Below, piece by piece: positions 17,001 to 28,296 of a stretch of DNA of 64,000 bases. This stretch comes from Haliclystus octoradiatus (lineage: Eukaryota; Cnidaria; Staurozoa; Stauromedusae; Haliclystidae): NCBI GenBank assembly GCA_916610825.1, contig OU744454.1, positions 15,942,336 through 16,006,335 on the forward strand. The letters are read 5' to 3'. The position numbers and the translations under genes were made by a program. A model generated the notes under the pieces. The model worked only from the letters and a program-made list of their open reading frames with translations, had not been told where the DNA came from and did no database searches. Numbering within the stretch: position 1 is the first letter of the stretch; each line of letters starts with the position of its first letter.

Positions 17001-20000
17001 CAAATGTGCTGTTTCCTCTTTTGGTGTTGATGGATGTGAAGAAAAATTTTTAATTGAAGCTACTTAAAAGCATTTTTTTGTCTCCTCCATGCTGACCCCG
17101 GCCTATAGGAATCTTACAGGCCTTTAAACACATATACAATATGCAACATCATTAACTCGATTAGCAATAATACTATAATGATATATATATATATTATATA
17201 TATATATTTATGTGATATACAATAAACCTGGTTTCTAGCATGTGCTGCATTTATTGACCCTTTCTCCAGAAAGTAGTATCGAAAATCTTTAACTTTTCAG
17301 ACACAACCATTGAATATTCTACTTCACATATAATTTCATTCATAAATGTAATCTCACTCGAGGTGTTGTCAGTCACTCGAAAAGCTGAAAATCAATCGCC
17401 GTAATGGCTCGTGATTTATCTGAAAATGTTTGATATTGTGCTTTGTATTTCCTTCATTTTCACCATTAGTTTTTCTGAAAGGTTAAGATGTTTATATTAT
17501 GGCACCGAAGGTGAGATCCCTCTGGCCAAGGACATGCTAAATGTTTTAATAATAATTTTTGTAAATCATGGTTATGTAAGTTATATGAGTCTATCCTATC
17601 ATATATGCCAAAGCGTTTTTTCATCATCCTTTGTTTTTGTCCCGTATATGGAAATTGATTGCATAATGCTTTGTGCGCAAAACGATACTGTTTCACCATT
17701 TATGAAGCGATCTTGAGATAATTTTGACCAATAGATCTATTCTAGAATGGTGTCAGAGCATTGAAGGTAGTTCTTTAACAAAATGCAGCAACACAGGGAA
17801 GCAAAATTATCGATTTCAAAATCAATTGGAAAGAAAATAACGACAAGATGCTGTTGATAATCATGTTAGCTAATGTCATATCTATTTATATACTCTTACC
17901 TTTCCAACAACGTGCCAAATATTTCCATTTTGTTGTCAGAGTGAAAGCAGACGATTTGACAAGGGTGACGTACTTCAAGGTCAACACATCAACTGCACAG
18001 TAATGGTGCTGTTAACCTGTGTGTAGACCTTAAGGGAGAGCACCAGCAAACTTATTTTTATCCCTGGAATCTGCACGCAGGCTTAAATGGCAATCACGGT
18101 ATTGGCAAATGGTGCATTTTTAGATGTAAACACCTTGAAAGTTGATTTACACTTGATTATTTGATACTACACTCAAACCTGTTATAACGGTCACCTCTAT
18201 ACAGCGGCCACCTGTCTATAGTGGATGGTCATCATTGCAATGTCTAAATTAGTTCTTTCCATTGAATCATTCCTGTTTATGAAGGCCACCTGCTTACAAT
18301 GGTCAGTTTATCTACTTTTCGTTGGTTGGCTGTTATATACAGATTTCACTGTAACTGATAAACTTCTAGCTGATACGGTTTCTAGCAAGTTCTCGCAGTT
18401 CTTCTTTCTTCTATCATACTCAACCATGAATCGATGAATCATAGCGTAGCGTTGGTATTTTTATGATAAAATAATGTTTTAGGGGCAACTGCCCCCTTTA
18501 GTCCCCCACTTGTCTACCCCTGGACAATGCTCAACGATTTGAATCAAAGCTTTGATATCAAATAAAATGAGTCAAAAAGAGATATATTATATATATTATA
18601 TATTATATATTATCTTTGAGTTTTACATCATTTTAGTAAACTCCCCTTTTATTTAATATTATTTTGTATTTCATTAGATCACCATCATCATATTGGTTGT
18701 TTTATATTTCAATAATTTTTAGCTTATATGTGTTTTTATTTTCATTGTAGGTGTTGAATTTGACAATTGATATAAACTTTCACAACTTTAGACTTTCAAC
18801 AAATCTGGTAATAATCTGAAGTTCAATTAGAGGCTTCTTTTTGATAAGTTTAACACAAAAATCAATACAACAAGGTTGTCACAGCATTTCTACTCAAGAA
18901 AATGTATCTACTTTCCTCTTCTAGTTATCTAATTCTTGCAGCAATGCAACAGATGTCAAGAGTGGCATTGTCGAAGTTTGCAGTGAAAGAAGCATAATTA
19001 TAACAAATGTAGTAATGACTGCAAGTGCAGTTGATCGACCATTTTATACCCATGTGATTTTCTGATTTCAGGTTCATCGCGAACGTATCTCTTCTGACTC
19101 AACTTACCGTCAGGTATATTTAGACATGTCAAAAGAAAAACAAAGTTAAAGAATCTAATTTAGAGATATTTATTTAGTTATATTTTCTTTCTGTAGAATA
19201 TGGTGATGCTTAAACCCTCCTGCCATCAGGTAAGCTTATGTTAGATCTAATATCTTTGTTTCAAAATTACATTTTCAATTTTCAATGGCCAGTTTAATTG
19301 TCATCCTTCGATCCATAGTTGATGATTGGCATGATTATGGGACACTGTGGTTTGAACGGACTTGAGTTCAATCACTACCAACACCAAAACCATGGAAATG
19401 TGAAAAAGTGCAGACGATAAATTTTTTAAGCAATGAAAAGTTTGAAAACCATGAACACATCCATATTCACAATATTAACATATGAAAATGCCATGAAATT
19501 TCACGCTTTTCATGGTTTTGGTGTCAGCAGTGAATCTGACCTGCATAACTGCATAACTGTTTTTCTTGTATTTAAGGGTGAGAGTAATCAATTGTACAGC
19601 AAACCATGCCAAATCTATAATTATGATGTAGAACGCAAACTAAGCAGTGGTGGTTTTGCCACAGTTTATGGATCAGTCACCATTGATGGGCTAATACCAA
19701 TTGTACGGAAAAAGGTATGGCTGGCATTATTAATTGTTAATGATCAGAGTACAATTCACCAAGTTATGTGAGGTTATGCGATCCAAATACCAAATACAGC
19801 TTGAAACACTAAATCTGTTCCATGCAAACCCTTGCTATTTCTGATATACTCTTATAACATTTAAAACCTCGTTTTGGTTGGTTTTGAAAAGATTTCAATG
19901 AATTTAGATTCCTGCATTATTTATCATGGCCTCACATAGTTTTATTCTTGCCCGAAGTATATGGTTTTTAAGTAAGAAGAGTTACCGCAAACATTATGAA

Positions 20001-23000
20001 CTTTAAAACGCGTAAATATTGCGTAGAAGTCGTGTTAACACCACGTAAATTCAGTCTCATCATGTAAAACTTGCGTAAAAAAGTGAAATGAAAAATTGCA
20101 AATCACTTAAAGACGGTGTAAGAGTAATTGAATCGCGTAAAATTCATTTCAATAGAATTTTAGATTTTGGAATCTTGACATTCTTCGATTTTGGAATTGA
20201 AACGATTTCTTTAACGATTCTTTAACGGGATATGTAAATGTGATGTCATTTCATAGTTAATTAGAGGTTATCTTTTTAAGTGAGATTTTAATATAATATG
20301 TTATTTATTGAAAAACAATAATAATTGAATGACCTGGCAGAAAAATTTTTAATTTCATGTCTTCCATTATATTTAATATTTCAATTTGGAAGTTTCAAAC
20401 AAAACCATATTTCACTCTTCCCTAAATACCGTTAGTCTGTATTGCATTTTGAGTGTGTATTCTGCTACGCTGTTTTATTTATTTCTGATAAAGACCCTCA
20501 TAAAAATGTAAAGATTTACACGATTTTGCTTGATTTTTTACCAGTACGCAACTTTTACCTGCTTTGACTTTGTAGTGAGATATGGAAAACCTATCTAGTC
20601 TGCTTCAAGTTGCGATCACACATTCCATGTACAGCTTATAAAACTGGGAGAAAAATGATAACGCTTGTCGAATTCCTTTTAGATCATTGTTCAGTTATTA
20701 ATTATTCTTATTTATTTCAGATTGATCTAAATAAAATAAATGAATCAAAGAGAGTTTCAGTAGCAACCAATACAATTCGGGAGATAGAATCTATACGTCA
20801 TTTGGAAAATGAAAACGTGGTCAAATTCTTTGGTGCCAAAGCAACTGAGAACAGAACTGAAATAGTAATGAATATTTTCATGGAAAGAATGTTCTGTGAG
20901 TTTGATTTATTTTCATCAATTTCATCATCATAGCCGCTGACAACACTGGCAATATTCTGTAACGCCATTTTTATCAATTGCATTATGCATTCTTTCTATA
21001 TTTAGCCCTACTTGAAAGCTTTTCTTGAGATTTTCGTGTTCACATTTCATTATTTTCTAGCATTTCGATTTCTAGACCTACTCTCAGGTGTGTAGTTTAT
21101 TTGTGAAAAAGAGGGCCTTGCCAATAAAAATGGAACCTTATTGTTTAAGTCTGCAATGTACTCCTGTTTATATTATGTCCACACCCATATATATTTCAGG
21201 CTCTCTCAGACACTTCATAGAAAATGATCCATTGTACTACCAAGCAGGAATTGAATCTGGTAAAGTCCGACATCTTCTTGGTCAAATATGTTCTGGTTTA
21301 AAATGCTTACACTCAAACGGAATATGGCATATGGACATCAAAACTGAGAATTTATTGGTTGATGCGAGAGCTGTTACATTGAAGGTATTCCCACTTGTTT
21401 AATAAATAACTAAAAGTAACAATAAAATAAAATAAAATAAAATTGGAACTGCTCTGCCTTACTGAGAAAAACAACTTTTATGAAACAGAAAATAACCTCT
21501 CATCCCTGCAAAGAAAATTTTACCGAGTTAATAACCATTGAACATGAAATGAAATAGTTTGTTAATAATTCATTAACCTCAAATGGCTTGTTTTGTGAAC
21601 TTTTCATGAACTGTTAATGAAATACTGTTCACTAACACTGTTTGTGCATGGGTTGCAGTACGTCATCACAATTTAACTATACAAGTCAAGATTGATTCAG
21701 ACTTGCAAGTAAGTCATAGAATATCTAACATGATTTTTCGGTAACCAAGTTCATGTGAGCACAAAAAAATAACTGAAAAATGTAATGCCATTTTGGTTTT
21801 GCGAATGACAGAGTGTTATAATCTCAAGAATGAATTCCAGTCAAAAATGCAGGTTAGGAATTTTATTGAACTCAACAGGATAAAGTGACAAACATTGAAT
21901 TATCAGAAGTAAGTTAACAGTCAGAAGTTACTTAAATATGATGATTAACATTTATGGACTCAGATCAACTGTATAATTGTTGAAAAGAGATTAATTAAAA
22001 GATGCCAATTGCCTTGCAATTTTTTCTGCCATAATCGGAGTTCATGAACACTAATCTGATTATGGCAGAAGTTGTTTTTCTATATTTGGTTTATAAATAG
22101 TTAGGTTGGTCTTGTAGCGAAACAATTCAAATCTTTGTTTTTCCCCTATTCGATTACCAAAACAAAGGCTATGCATCATTGGATGTTTTGCATCTTTGAA
22201 TTTCGAAAATAGTTTCATTTGCATTTAGCAAGCTCTTTTCAAAATTAAGTAACATTCACTTCACACTAAGAGATTTTACAAATGTGTTCTTAAACGGATT
22301 ATCTTTTTACTGTCTTTGCCACACTGTTACTTTGGATTGTCTTGAGATTATTGGGAATTTCGTCAATTTTTTGCTGTTGTTACAATAATTTAATTTTGTT
22401 GCTTCATGAGCTCTTATCTCAATTAAAAACATGTTTTGAACCAATCAACGTACGCTTTACCACTGCTAGACTCTAGACTTCGTCTCATTTTACTATATTG
22501 GAGCTCGATTTCAAAAAATGTCAAATCAAATTTGTTGCTCATACTATGACGATGGGTTATGCTGTGGAAATGTTTATTAACATCTGAAAACCAAAAGCAA
22601 TTTATGACTTAAATGCAGTTGCAATTTCTATATATTTATCAAAATTCAACAAATAACAATAACCCCTTCTCCGCATTAGAATTTACAATAACATTGTAGT
22701 CAATTTTCAATATCCCAGTAACCCATTTATAGTATAATATAACTGTGCTTCAAATTTAAATGTGGAATTAAAATCAAAGTAAACTTCTGTAATCAGAGTA
22801 ACTGGAAAGAAATATTGCTATATTGTAGCTAGTCATGGGTGTAGTGTATTATTTCCAGTTGACAGATTTCAATTTGGTCCGCATTATTAAGATTGATGGA
22901 GGAAGGTACAGAGTTGGAGGAACTATGGCATTCATTGCTCCAGAGGTAACAAATTACATCGATTTTAATTAGCATATTAATGTTGAAAATAATTTTAAAT

Positions 23001-26000
23001 GAACCCCTTGCAAGTCAATTTGAAATAAATTGAACCCAACAAACTAAATTTGGCTTTTAGCACATTTTTAAGATATTTATTTACTCTAATTACTTAAGAA
23101 TTTCATGGCCTTTATATAAAGGGCTAATTAAATATACTTTTTGGAGCAGTGGCAATATTGGCCACTACAGACAGGTGGCTGATGTATAGAGGTGACCGTT
23201 ATAACAGGTTAGTCGTTAGTTGTTCTTCAATTGTTCATAAAATTGTACTCAAAATAGACTCTGTCCATATCGGTATACTTGCAGCTTGATAACTTGCTCA
23301 TCGTAGAAACACACATCCCCAAGTTTGCTTGTTTTTTATCCTGATTGACTCACATATTCCACTGCATATGATAATTCATTCATATCTTTCTCTTTAGCTC
23401 ATTCAAAAATGGCCGTGTTGCTTCAACAGCAAAGTTGATGTATTTTCTGCTGGCTGCTGCATCATTGAGATGCTGAGTGGAGGACCCCCACGCGCTTTCT
23501 TTGGTGTACAAGATAATGAAACATTGAAAACATGTGTAAGATTTTTTTAACTGTAAAAAGCTTACTAGAATAAACATCAATTATGGGACAGTATCTCAAT
23601 GTTGACACTATTGAGAAATGTCCAGGAATCTTTTCATCAAGCACCGTACTAAAACTACTGTAGTTTTGAAATTATTTGTTATCACAACGCTTACTAAATT
23701 TGATGCTCGACTGAGGAATAAATAAAATTACGCCTGCAAAAATATTTGATTAGTTCATAAACCAACTGTTTATGTATGCTTCATGAACTATTTAACAATT
23801 AGACAGCAACCCTGGGATGGATAGTACTAGTGGCTACCTTCAAATAGTCACGGAGCTCCACCGACGTGACTATTAACAAGGACGATTCCACAGCTTTGGT
23901 AGAAAATAAAGCCCTCATTCTGATAATTCTCAATGTCGCGCTCAATCTTGTTCGATAATTGTCAATTGTATGATGTATTTATATGAGCGAGGGTTTACAT
24001 TTTAAATAGTGAAGTTGCATAGCATAATAGTTTAATGTATTGGTTTTATATCGTAGAACAGATTAAAGAGTATACTGGACTTTACTTGCTGCCTTCATTC
24101 CGTATGTATCTGCCCTGGGAGAAAGCATTATATGAAAAGATGTTAGCTATTGATCCAGATGATCGAATATCTCTTGAAAACATTTCTCAAACGTTACAAG
24201 GTAATGCAGTAAACTCCAGATAGAAAATCTGATAATGAAGAGATGAAACTCATTGAACATCAAATTTGATTGCTTGTAATAATATAATAATAATAATCTT
24301 TATTTCAATCATATTTAGAATGTTACAAATATTATGACTGACGTACACCTCTACTAAGCACAAATGCTTGTCTATTGATGGACGTGTTATTTCAAACTAA
24401 CAACAAGATGAAATTACAAATGATAATTATGAAAAATCAAAAATGTATATGAACCGACATGCAATCGGACCCTAGCCGTGACACTCTACCACTGATATGA
24501 CATTTTGATAACCTACATTGATATGGATATTAAAGGTCCAGTCTCGCATGTTGTTTTCTGTGACCAGGGACCATGGACTCGTTGCTATATTTACACGCAA
24601 ATGAATGAATGATAATTAGTACTATGACGTTACAGGAAGTAACAACAATGATTACAACACAATTTTAATACTACTACAACAATTGCACATATTAATGTCA
24701 ATAATCCAACCTATGTTGTTGTTTGAGAAACAGACATTCTTTTAATTAAACATTAATATCTTGTTTGATTTCCATCCATTCTCTTTCAGATCCATCTCGT
24801 TATCTTTTGGAGAAGTCGCGACATGCAGGTATATCTAAATGTTTTACAGTCAGAAACGTTTGAATTATTCTTGATGGCAAAATTTCATAAAACTGAAAGT
24901 TAAGTCATGAAAGCAGGAGAACTTTCCGAATCTGAATATTTTAAAATCAGTCTTCTAGCTAGACAATATAAAATGTGCATTTTATAAACTAATTAAGAAA
25001 TGTTTAGTAACATCATGCGTGTTGGTTATAATCAATGTCCGAGAAAAGTAGGGATCCTAGATTCAGGAAGGTTAGAGCAAGTTCAGAATAAAATTGATAT
25101 GTTTGATGATTTATTGGTCAAACATCAACAAAAATTCAGAAGAAAATGTTGAGATGCCTCTAGGATTCCAGAAGGCTGAACCTTTTGTTGGACCCTGGGT
25201 ATAATAATAATGATAATAATGCATTTATTTATTAAGCCCATTTCCATGATTTGTCAATATCGCTTTAGATTTGTGATATAAAATAATGTATAACATGGAA
25301 TAGAATATATATAAAGTAATGTAATCCAGCGTTTTTAATCCACAGGGGCGGATTCAGGAGGTGCAACAGGGGCAAGCACACCCATCAGATTTTTAGACTA
25401 TTTAAGATGGCGCCGCATCTATTATTAAGACTTGGAATGAAATTTCATCTTGATGACGTCATATTTTTCGTAGCAGATTGGAAGTAGTAGTACAATTATT
25501 ATGATAATTGTATGATTGGACACAGGACTAGAAGGAAGTCAAATTATACTCTACCAATCAACGACACTGATTCCGTTACTAGTATTAAGCCCTGGGCAAA
25601 CGACGGCAACATTTGCGCGATTTTTTAAATCTTTCAAAAACCTTGTCATTTAGCCACATTTTCGATTTTGTCTGACGTGTTGCATCGTCATGTGTTGCAT
25701 AATAAGATTTTTGATGCCAAAAAGGAGTGAAGGAGTAAAGAAAGGATTTTGGTGATAAAAATACTTATTTATTAATGATGTTATAAAATGTTTTAAAGTG
25801 TATACAAAATGCTGCAAATAGCGCTAAAAATTGAAAACATGACCTACGTGTCTCTAGCATATTTTCTTATCAAATACTAACAATGGCTGGAAATCGCTTT
25901 CAAACTGCAATGTTTTTTTCAATACTTTAAGTTCAGATAATTTTAAAACGAGGTGCGACTTATCCTGGCAAAATCAATAAATCCTACTTTTTGCATGAAA

Positions 26001-28296
26001 AGTCACTTTGCGACTTACTACTCGTGTGCAATTTATGCGAGCTTGAATTACCGTATATAAAAATATGCATAATTCGCAATAAAAGTTAAATTAAAAACAA
26101 AGAGGGTAATTTTATAAATTGATGATTAAAAGGTTTATATTGATTGCTTGATTTAATTCACAGCAGGAACCCGTTCTGTTGATATATTTTTCTGGGGAAA
26201 CGGAAAAATAAAAATATGCATAATTCGCAATAAAAGTTAAATTAAAAACAAAGAGGGTAATTTTATAAATTGATGATTAAAAGGTTTATATTGATTGCTT
26301 GATTTAATTCACAGCAGGAACCCGTTCTGTTGATATATTTTTCTGGGGAAACGGAAAAAGTAAAGTCCATTGGATGCATTCTGTGGCCCTCAAAACCATT
26401 ACAAAAACAATGGATGAACTAGCAAGCGAACTAGACGAGAAACTACCTACCTGGAGAGTGAGTAATGTGTAGCTATAATATAAAATGTGATATAATCAAA
26501 TATTGCGATAGAATATGTTTGATAATGATGCTACTATAGAGAGACACAGTTGTGAAAAATAATTCACAAATTTTTGACAACTGTTCTCAGAATTCGTTGT
26601 AAGTGTTGTAAAGTTTAACGTTATCAAATACGTCCCATCACAAAAGTTGAAGTTTTCAGTCTTGAAATGTCCTGAGCTGAAAACTTTAATGCGAAAACAT
26701 CAGAATCTTCCTGTCGAAAAGTTGGATTCAAATGTTTTTCAGTCAATTTTTTACTTTTAGTATAAATACATTCTCAATATCAATTCCAAATGATCAACTG
26801 CCACTACGTAAACCAAAAGGACTTAAAACGCACTAGAAACACAATGTTTGACTTACCTATCCCTCGTTTCAACTATCACACTTTTGTGATATCACAACTA
26901 TCAAAGTTGGCCTTCTAATCAGAGACGAAATATCCTCCCACCAATTAATAGCACCTAATTATCTTCCTTGCATAAATCATGTTGACATTTATTTTATTCC
27001 GTTTAGGGATGGTATCCTGATAACACGTATCAAATTTGTGCTTATGATCACGCACAAAGGAGAATTTATCCATGGCAAAACAATATTGAAAAGAATGGAG
27101 CATTTATAGTTCTGCCAAACGCACTTTCTGCTAGTTATATTATGGTAATTATTGAAGTTTTGTCTTGCTGTGCCTTGCGTCGGACGCAGGTCTGGACCAG
27201 TGATCAATATAATTAGAGATTCCAGGGTTGAGAGCTTAGAAGGCTAGAAAATTCAAAGTTTCTGAAATCAAGAAAGAAGGAAATAATTTATTTTCTAATT
27301 ATTTAAAGATTATTGAAAATATTTTTTACCATATCCCCATTACAATACGGTTATGCATCGATTCTACATGTTCCATTTGCTTATTTTTTATGAATATCTG
27401 CATATCAATGAAATTAAAACTTTTGAATCTGATGCACTTTTATACCTACACTAGACACTGGATATCAAAGATTGTTTTTTTCTACCCCTTGAAAAACAGT
27501 TCAGGAGTTCATAAACAGTTCATGAACGTTAAATGGCCCCAATTTTTGTGAACTGTTCATGAACAACAGCGTTCAACAGATGTTTTCTGCAGGGATAGTT
27601 TTGAGTGTCAACAAATTCCACAATTAGTGCTTTTATCTTCTAGAAAAAAATTGAACAGTTTTGTTTTCTCTTCATCTTCTTCTCCTCTTTAATCAACACC
27701 TGCAGCAGACTGAAGGCTATGTTGATACTGTATTTGCAAAACAATATTTTACAAACATTTTCTTCTGTTTAACTTTGCAAGTTTTGTTCATTGAAGCAAA
27801 AGTATATTTTGAATGTGCAGGTATGAGAAATATCGAGGTACCTGTTTTTCAGTTACTGCCAAAATGCACTCAGATAGGAAGTTTATATTGTTCAAATGTT
27901 GCCATGACATGTAGTGATGATCGAAATTACGCCATTGTTTTTTTCACGTCGGGTTCTACCACAGGTTCTACTACATATGTAAAGATAGTCTAGGGGTTTA
28001 TTCCCACTTTAAGTAGACCTTAATTTCTTTCTCACAATGTATTAACCACGTTTCCATTAACCCGCCTCATTCATTATTTTTTCAAATTTAGAGTACGGCC
28101 TTATTTCTTTTTCAAAATGATGTCTACTGTTTCAAACCTCCTTATTTAATGTATGTGTATTTCTTAGGAATGGGAATCTTCTTACATGTCTGAAAGTAGC
28201 TCTAGATGCCAAGAGAAAAATGAAAATAATATGCACGAGTCTTTATTAATCCTACGTAAATCACAACAGGATGTGTCAATGAAGACAATTAGCTAA
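8072..28296 (+). CDS. Divergent protein kinase-domain protein with novel N- and C-terminal regions
   Basis: 22 coding exons: 8072-8074, 9723-9828, 11923-11954, 12677-12830, 14547-14638, 15267-15360, 16689-16726, 18751-18807, 18925-19008, 19072-19113, 19197-19229, 19577-19714, 20721-20895, 21200-21384, 22859-22945, 23398-23535, 24062-24200, 24790-24828, 26315-26457, 27007-27144, 27706-27978, 28168-28296 (TAA). They sum to 2319 nt, a multiple of three, with phase kept at every junction: 772 residues. Exon 1 carries only the Met codon. Residues ~260-530 form a kinase domain: Gly-rich loop LSSGGFATVYG, Lys in VRKKIDL, CSLRHFI, catalytic loop WHMDIKTENLL (HRD changed to HMD; Asp and Asn kept), TDFNLVR (DFG changed to DFN), FIAPE, and VDVFSAGCCIIEMLSGG. 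The layout resembles MAP3K/STE-type kinases. Around residues 140-153 Cys and His cluster (CEKENNCKLCWHGH), a possible metal site. Residues ~545-772 match nothing I recognise. Activity is uncertain because of the altered HRD/DFG. Small exons and the exon-21 start (27706 or 27709) are the least sure parts. Confidence 0.8.
9350..9628. repeat. 17-bp minisatellite, ~16 units
   Basis: Tandem copies of GTAGGCTTACATTTCCA with scattered substitutions (some units read GGCCTAC). It sits ~95 bp before exon 2 of the kinase gene, within intron 1. Confidence 0.95.
9991..10286. repeat. Two-copy 147-bp tandem duplication
   Basis: The stretch beginning ATAATAATGCTATGTAACAG at 9991 recurs at 10138 almost unchanged, and both copies end ATGTACATGTTGCCTATA or similar. 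It is a recent local duplication in intron 2 of the kinase gene. Confidence 0.9.
10610..11245. mobile_element. Hammerhead-motif repeat family, long member
   Basis: The left end carries the arm ATGAGGCAAAGCCTTTTCCG and the right end ...ACACTCAATACAATTAA. Both ends resemble the two sides of the short foldback at 34583-34753 and its flank, suggesting a longer member of one retroelement-like family. The interior is AT-rich without a long reading frame. The class is not settled; a Penelope-like origin is only a guess from the ribozyme-like core at 10634-10676. Confidence 0.4.
10634..10676 (-). ncRNA. Hammerhead-ribozyme-like core (copy 1)
   Basis: On the minus strand: CCGT, then CTGAAGA (fits CUGANGA), a CGC/GCG stem with an AATAAAA loop, GAA, a three-pair hairpin ACT-CCG-AGT, T at the cleavage position, then ACGG pairing with CCGT. 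This order is that of a minimal type I hammerhead. The pair just outside the core in stem II is U-U, a departure from the usual G-C, so self-cleavage is unproven. Confidence 0.4.
11509..11668. mobile_element. MITE-like element, family M2 (CCATGAAAA termini)
   Basis: Starts near CATCATGAAAATGTAAAAAA and ends TTTTTCATGGTTTTGGTGT. The interior ACATCCATATTCACGATATT and GAAAATGCCATGAAA match the element at 19381-19524. It lies in intron 2 of the kinase gene. Confidence 0.6.
12308..12490 (+). pseudogene. Decayed THAP-like zinc-finger fragment
   Basis: One frame reads ...WMHCFVPGCTSTDGTYINV, which resembles the start of a THAP domain (C-x4-C). It is interrupted by in-frame stops soon after and no C-x2-H end is found. 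It lies in intron 3 of the kinase gene and may be a remnant of a P-element-type transposon. The identification rests on one short motif. Confidence 0.25.
12831..14546 (+). other. Intron 4 of the kinase gene
   Basis: 1.7 kb of AT-rich sequence. I found no repeat family, RNA gene or convincing exon. A 61-codon minus-strand frame at 12985-13170 has no family match or supporting splice context. Confidence 0.6.
14742..14922 (+). mobile_element. M1-family element, full length
   Basis: About 181 bp. Left end TACTGTGAAACCTGTATATA; right end TATAACAGGTTTGACTGTA, whose reverse complement pairs with the left end over ~20-25 bp with few mismatches. The interior has TTGACCATTATAGACAGGTG and GTAACCACTATAGACATATG. 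This is the clearest single copy of the element from which the 101-bp minisatellite in the acyltransferase genes is built. Kinase-gene intron 5. Confidence 0.75.
15417..15925. mobile_element. Composite inverted-repeat element (GGCCAAATGACTTTTTATTT)
   Basis: The element opens CCGGCCAAATGACTTTTTAT and closes with AAAAAGTCATTTGGCCAGGG. The arm GGCCAAATGACTTTTTATTT occurs twice forward and its complement three times, each beside AACTCAACAAAATCCGATGA or its complement. This looks like nested or tandem insertions of one foldback element in intron 6 of the kinase gene. Confidence 0.75.
16475..16610. repeat. Diverged ~95-bp direct repeat
   Basis: TTTACGTCAAAATTGCTATTGTTCACGAGGG recurs ~95 bp later as TTTACGTCATAATTGCTATTGTTCGCGAGGG, just upstream of the small exon 16689-16726. 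Confidence 0.6.
17180..17212. repeat. TA microsatellite
   Basis: A run of TA with a central interruption in kinase-gene intron 7. The rest of this 2-kb intron (16727-18750) holds the M1 element at 18168-18353, a second TA-rich run near 18580-18612 and little else. Confidence 0.8.
18168..18353 (-). mobile_element. M1-family element, full length, reverse
   Basis: Opens ACTCAAACCTGTTATAACGG, contains TACAGCGGCCACCTGTCTAT and TCTAAATTAGTTCTTTCCAT, and ends ACAGATTTCACTGTA. It matches the reverse complement of the element at 14742-14922 and the copy at 4956-5149. Confidence 0.7.
19381..19524. mobile_element. M2-family MITE with clear terminal inverted repeats
   Basis: Starts ACACCAAAACCATGGAAATG and ends TTTTCATGGTTTTGGTGT, so the outer ~18 bp pair almost perfectly. 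It ends only ~52 bp before kinase exon 12 (19577). Confidence 0.75.
19715..20720 (+). other. Intron 12 of the kinase gene
   Basis: 1.0 kb AT-rich intron inside the kinase N-lobe. I see no repeat family or other gene in it. Confidence 0.6.
21503..21658. mobile_element. Diverged foldback element, family M3 (TTCATGAAC)
   Basis: Flanked by CCCTGCA and GGGTTGCAG, with inner AACTTTTCATGAACTGTTAA and similar text. It is a decayed relative of the palindromic element at 42308-42499. Kinase-gene intron 14. Confidence 0.45.
22024..22070. repeat. Short perfect hairpin
   Basis: TTCTGCCATAATCGGA and TCTGATTATGGCAGAA form a 16-pair stem (one G-U) around a 15-nt loop in kinase-gene intron 14. The stem is shorter than a usual animal pre-miRNA. 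Confidence 0.5.
23151..23212 (+). mobile_element. M1-family right half
   Basis: GGCCACTACAGACAGGTGGC followed by GTATAGAGGTGACCGTTATA and ACAGGTTAG. This half alone closely resembles the TE part of the 101-bp minisatellite unit. Confidence 0.6.
24829..26057 (+). other. Intron 18 of the kinase gene, left part
   Basis: AT-rich intron sequence. GGGGCGGATTCAGGAG at ~25346 looks like the edge of a decayed transposon. CCCTGGGCAAACGACGGC at ~25600 resembles a terminus of the composite element at 15417. I see no exon here. Confidence 0.4.
26058..26359 (+). repeat. 151-bp tandem duplication that copies the start of an exon
   Basis: The segment containing AAATATGCATAATTCGCAAT recurs exactly 151 bp later. 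It includes the 3' splice site and the first ~45 coding bases of kinase exon 19. The copy at ~26164-26208 therefore has an intact acceptor but runs into repeat sequence and a stop codon without a GT donor. The working exon is 26315-26457. Confidence 0.9.
27485..27595. mobile_element. M3 foldback element
   Basis: Opens CCCCTTGAAAAACAGTTCAG and closes GATGTTTTCTGCAGGGAT, with AGTTCATGAACGTTAAATGG and GTGAACTGTTCATGAAC inside. It matches the left side of 42308-42499. Kinase-gene intron 20. Confidence 0.65.

Noticed and set aside
24201-24223. A kinase C-terminus ending QGNAVNSR-stop by read-through of exon 17
   Set aside because: A good GTAATG donor follows CAAG and the next five exons continue in exact phase to a clean stop, so the longer model is preferred; intron retention could still give this short form.
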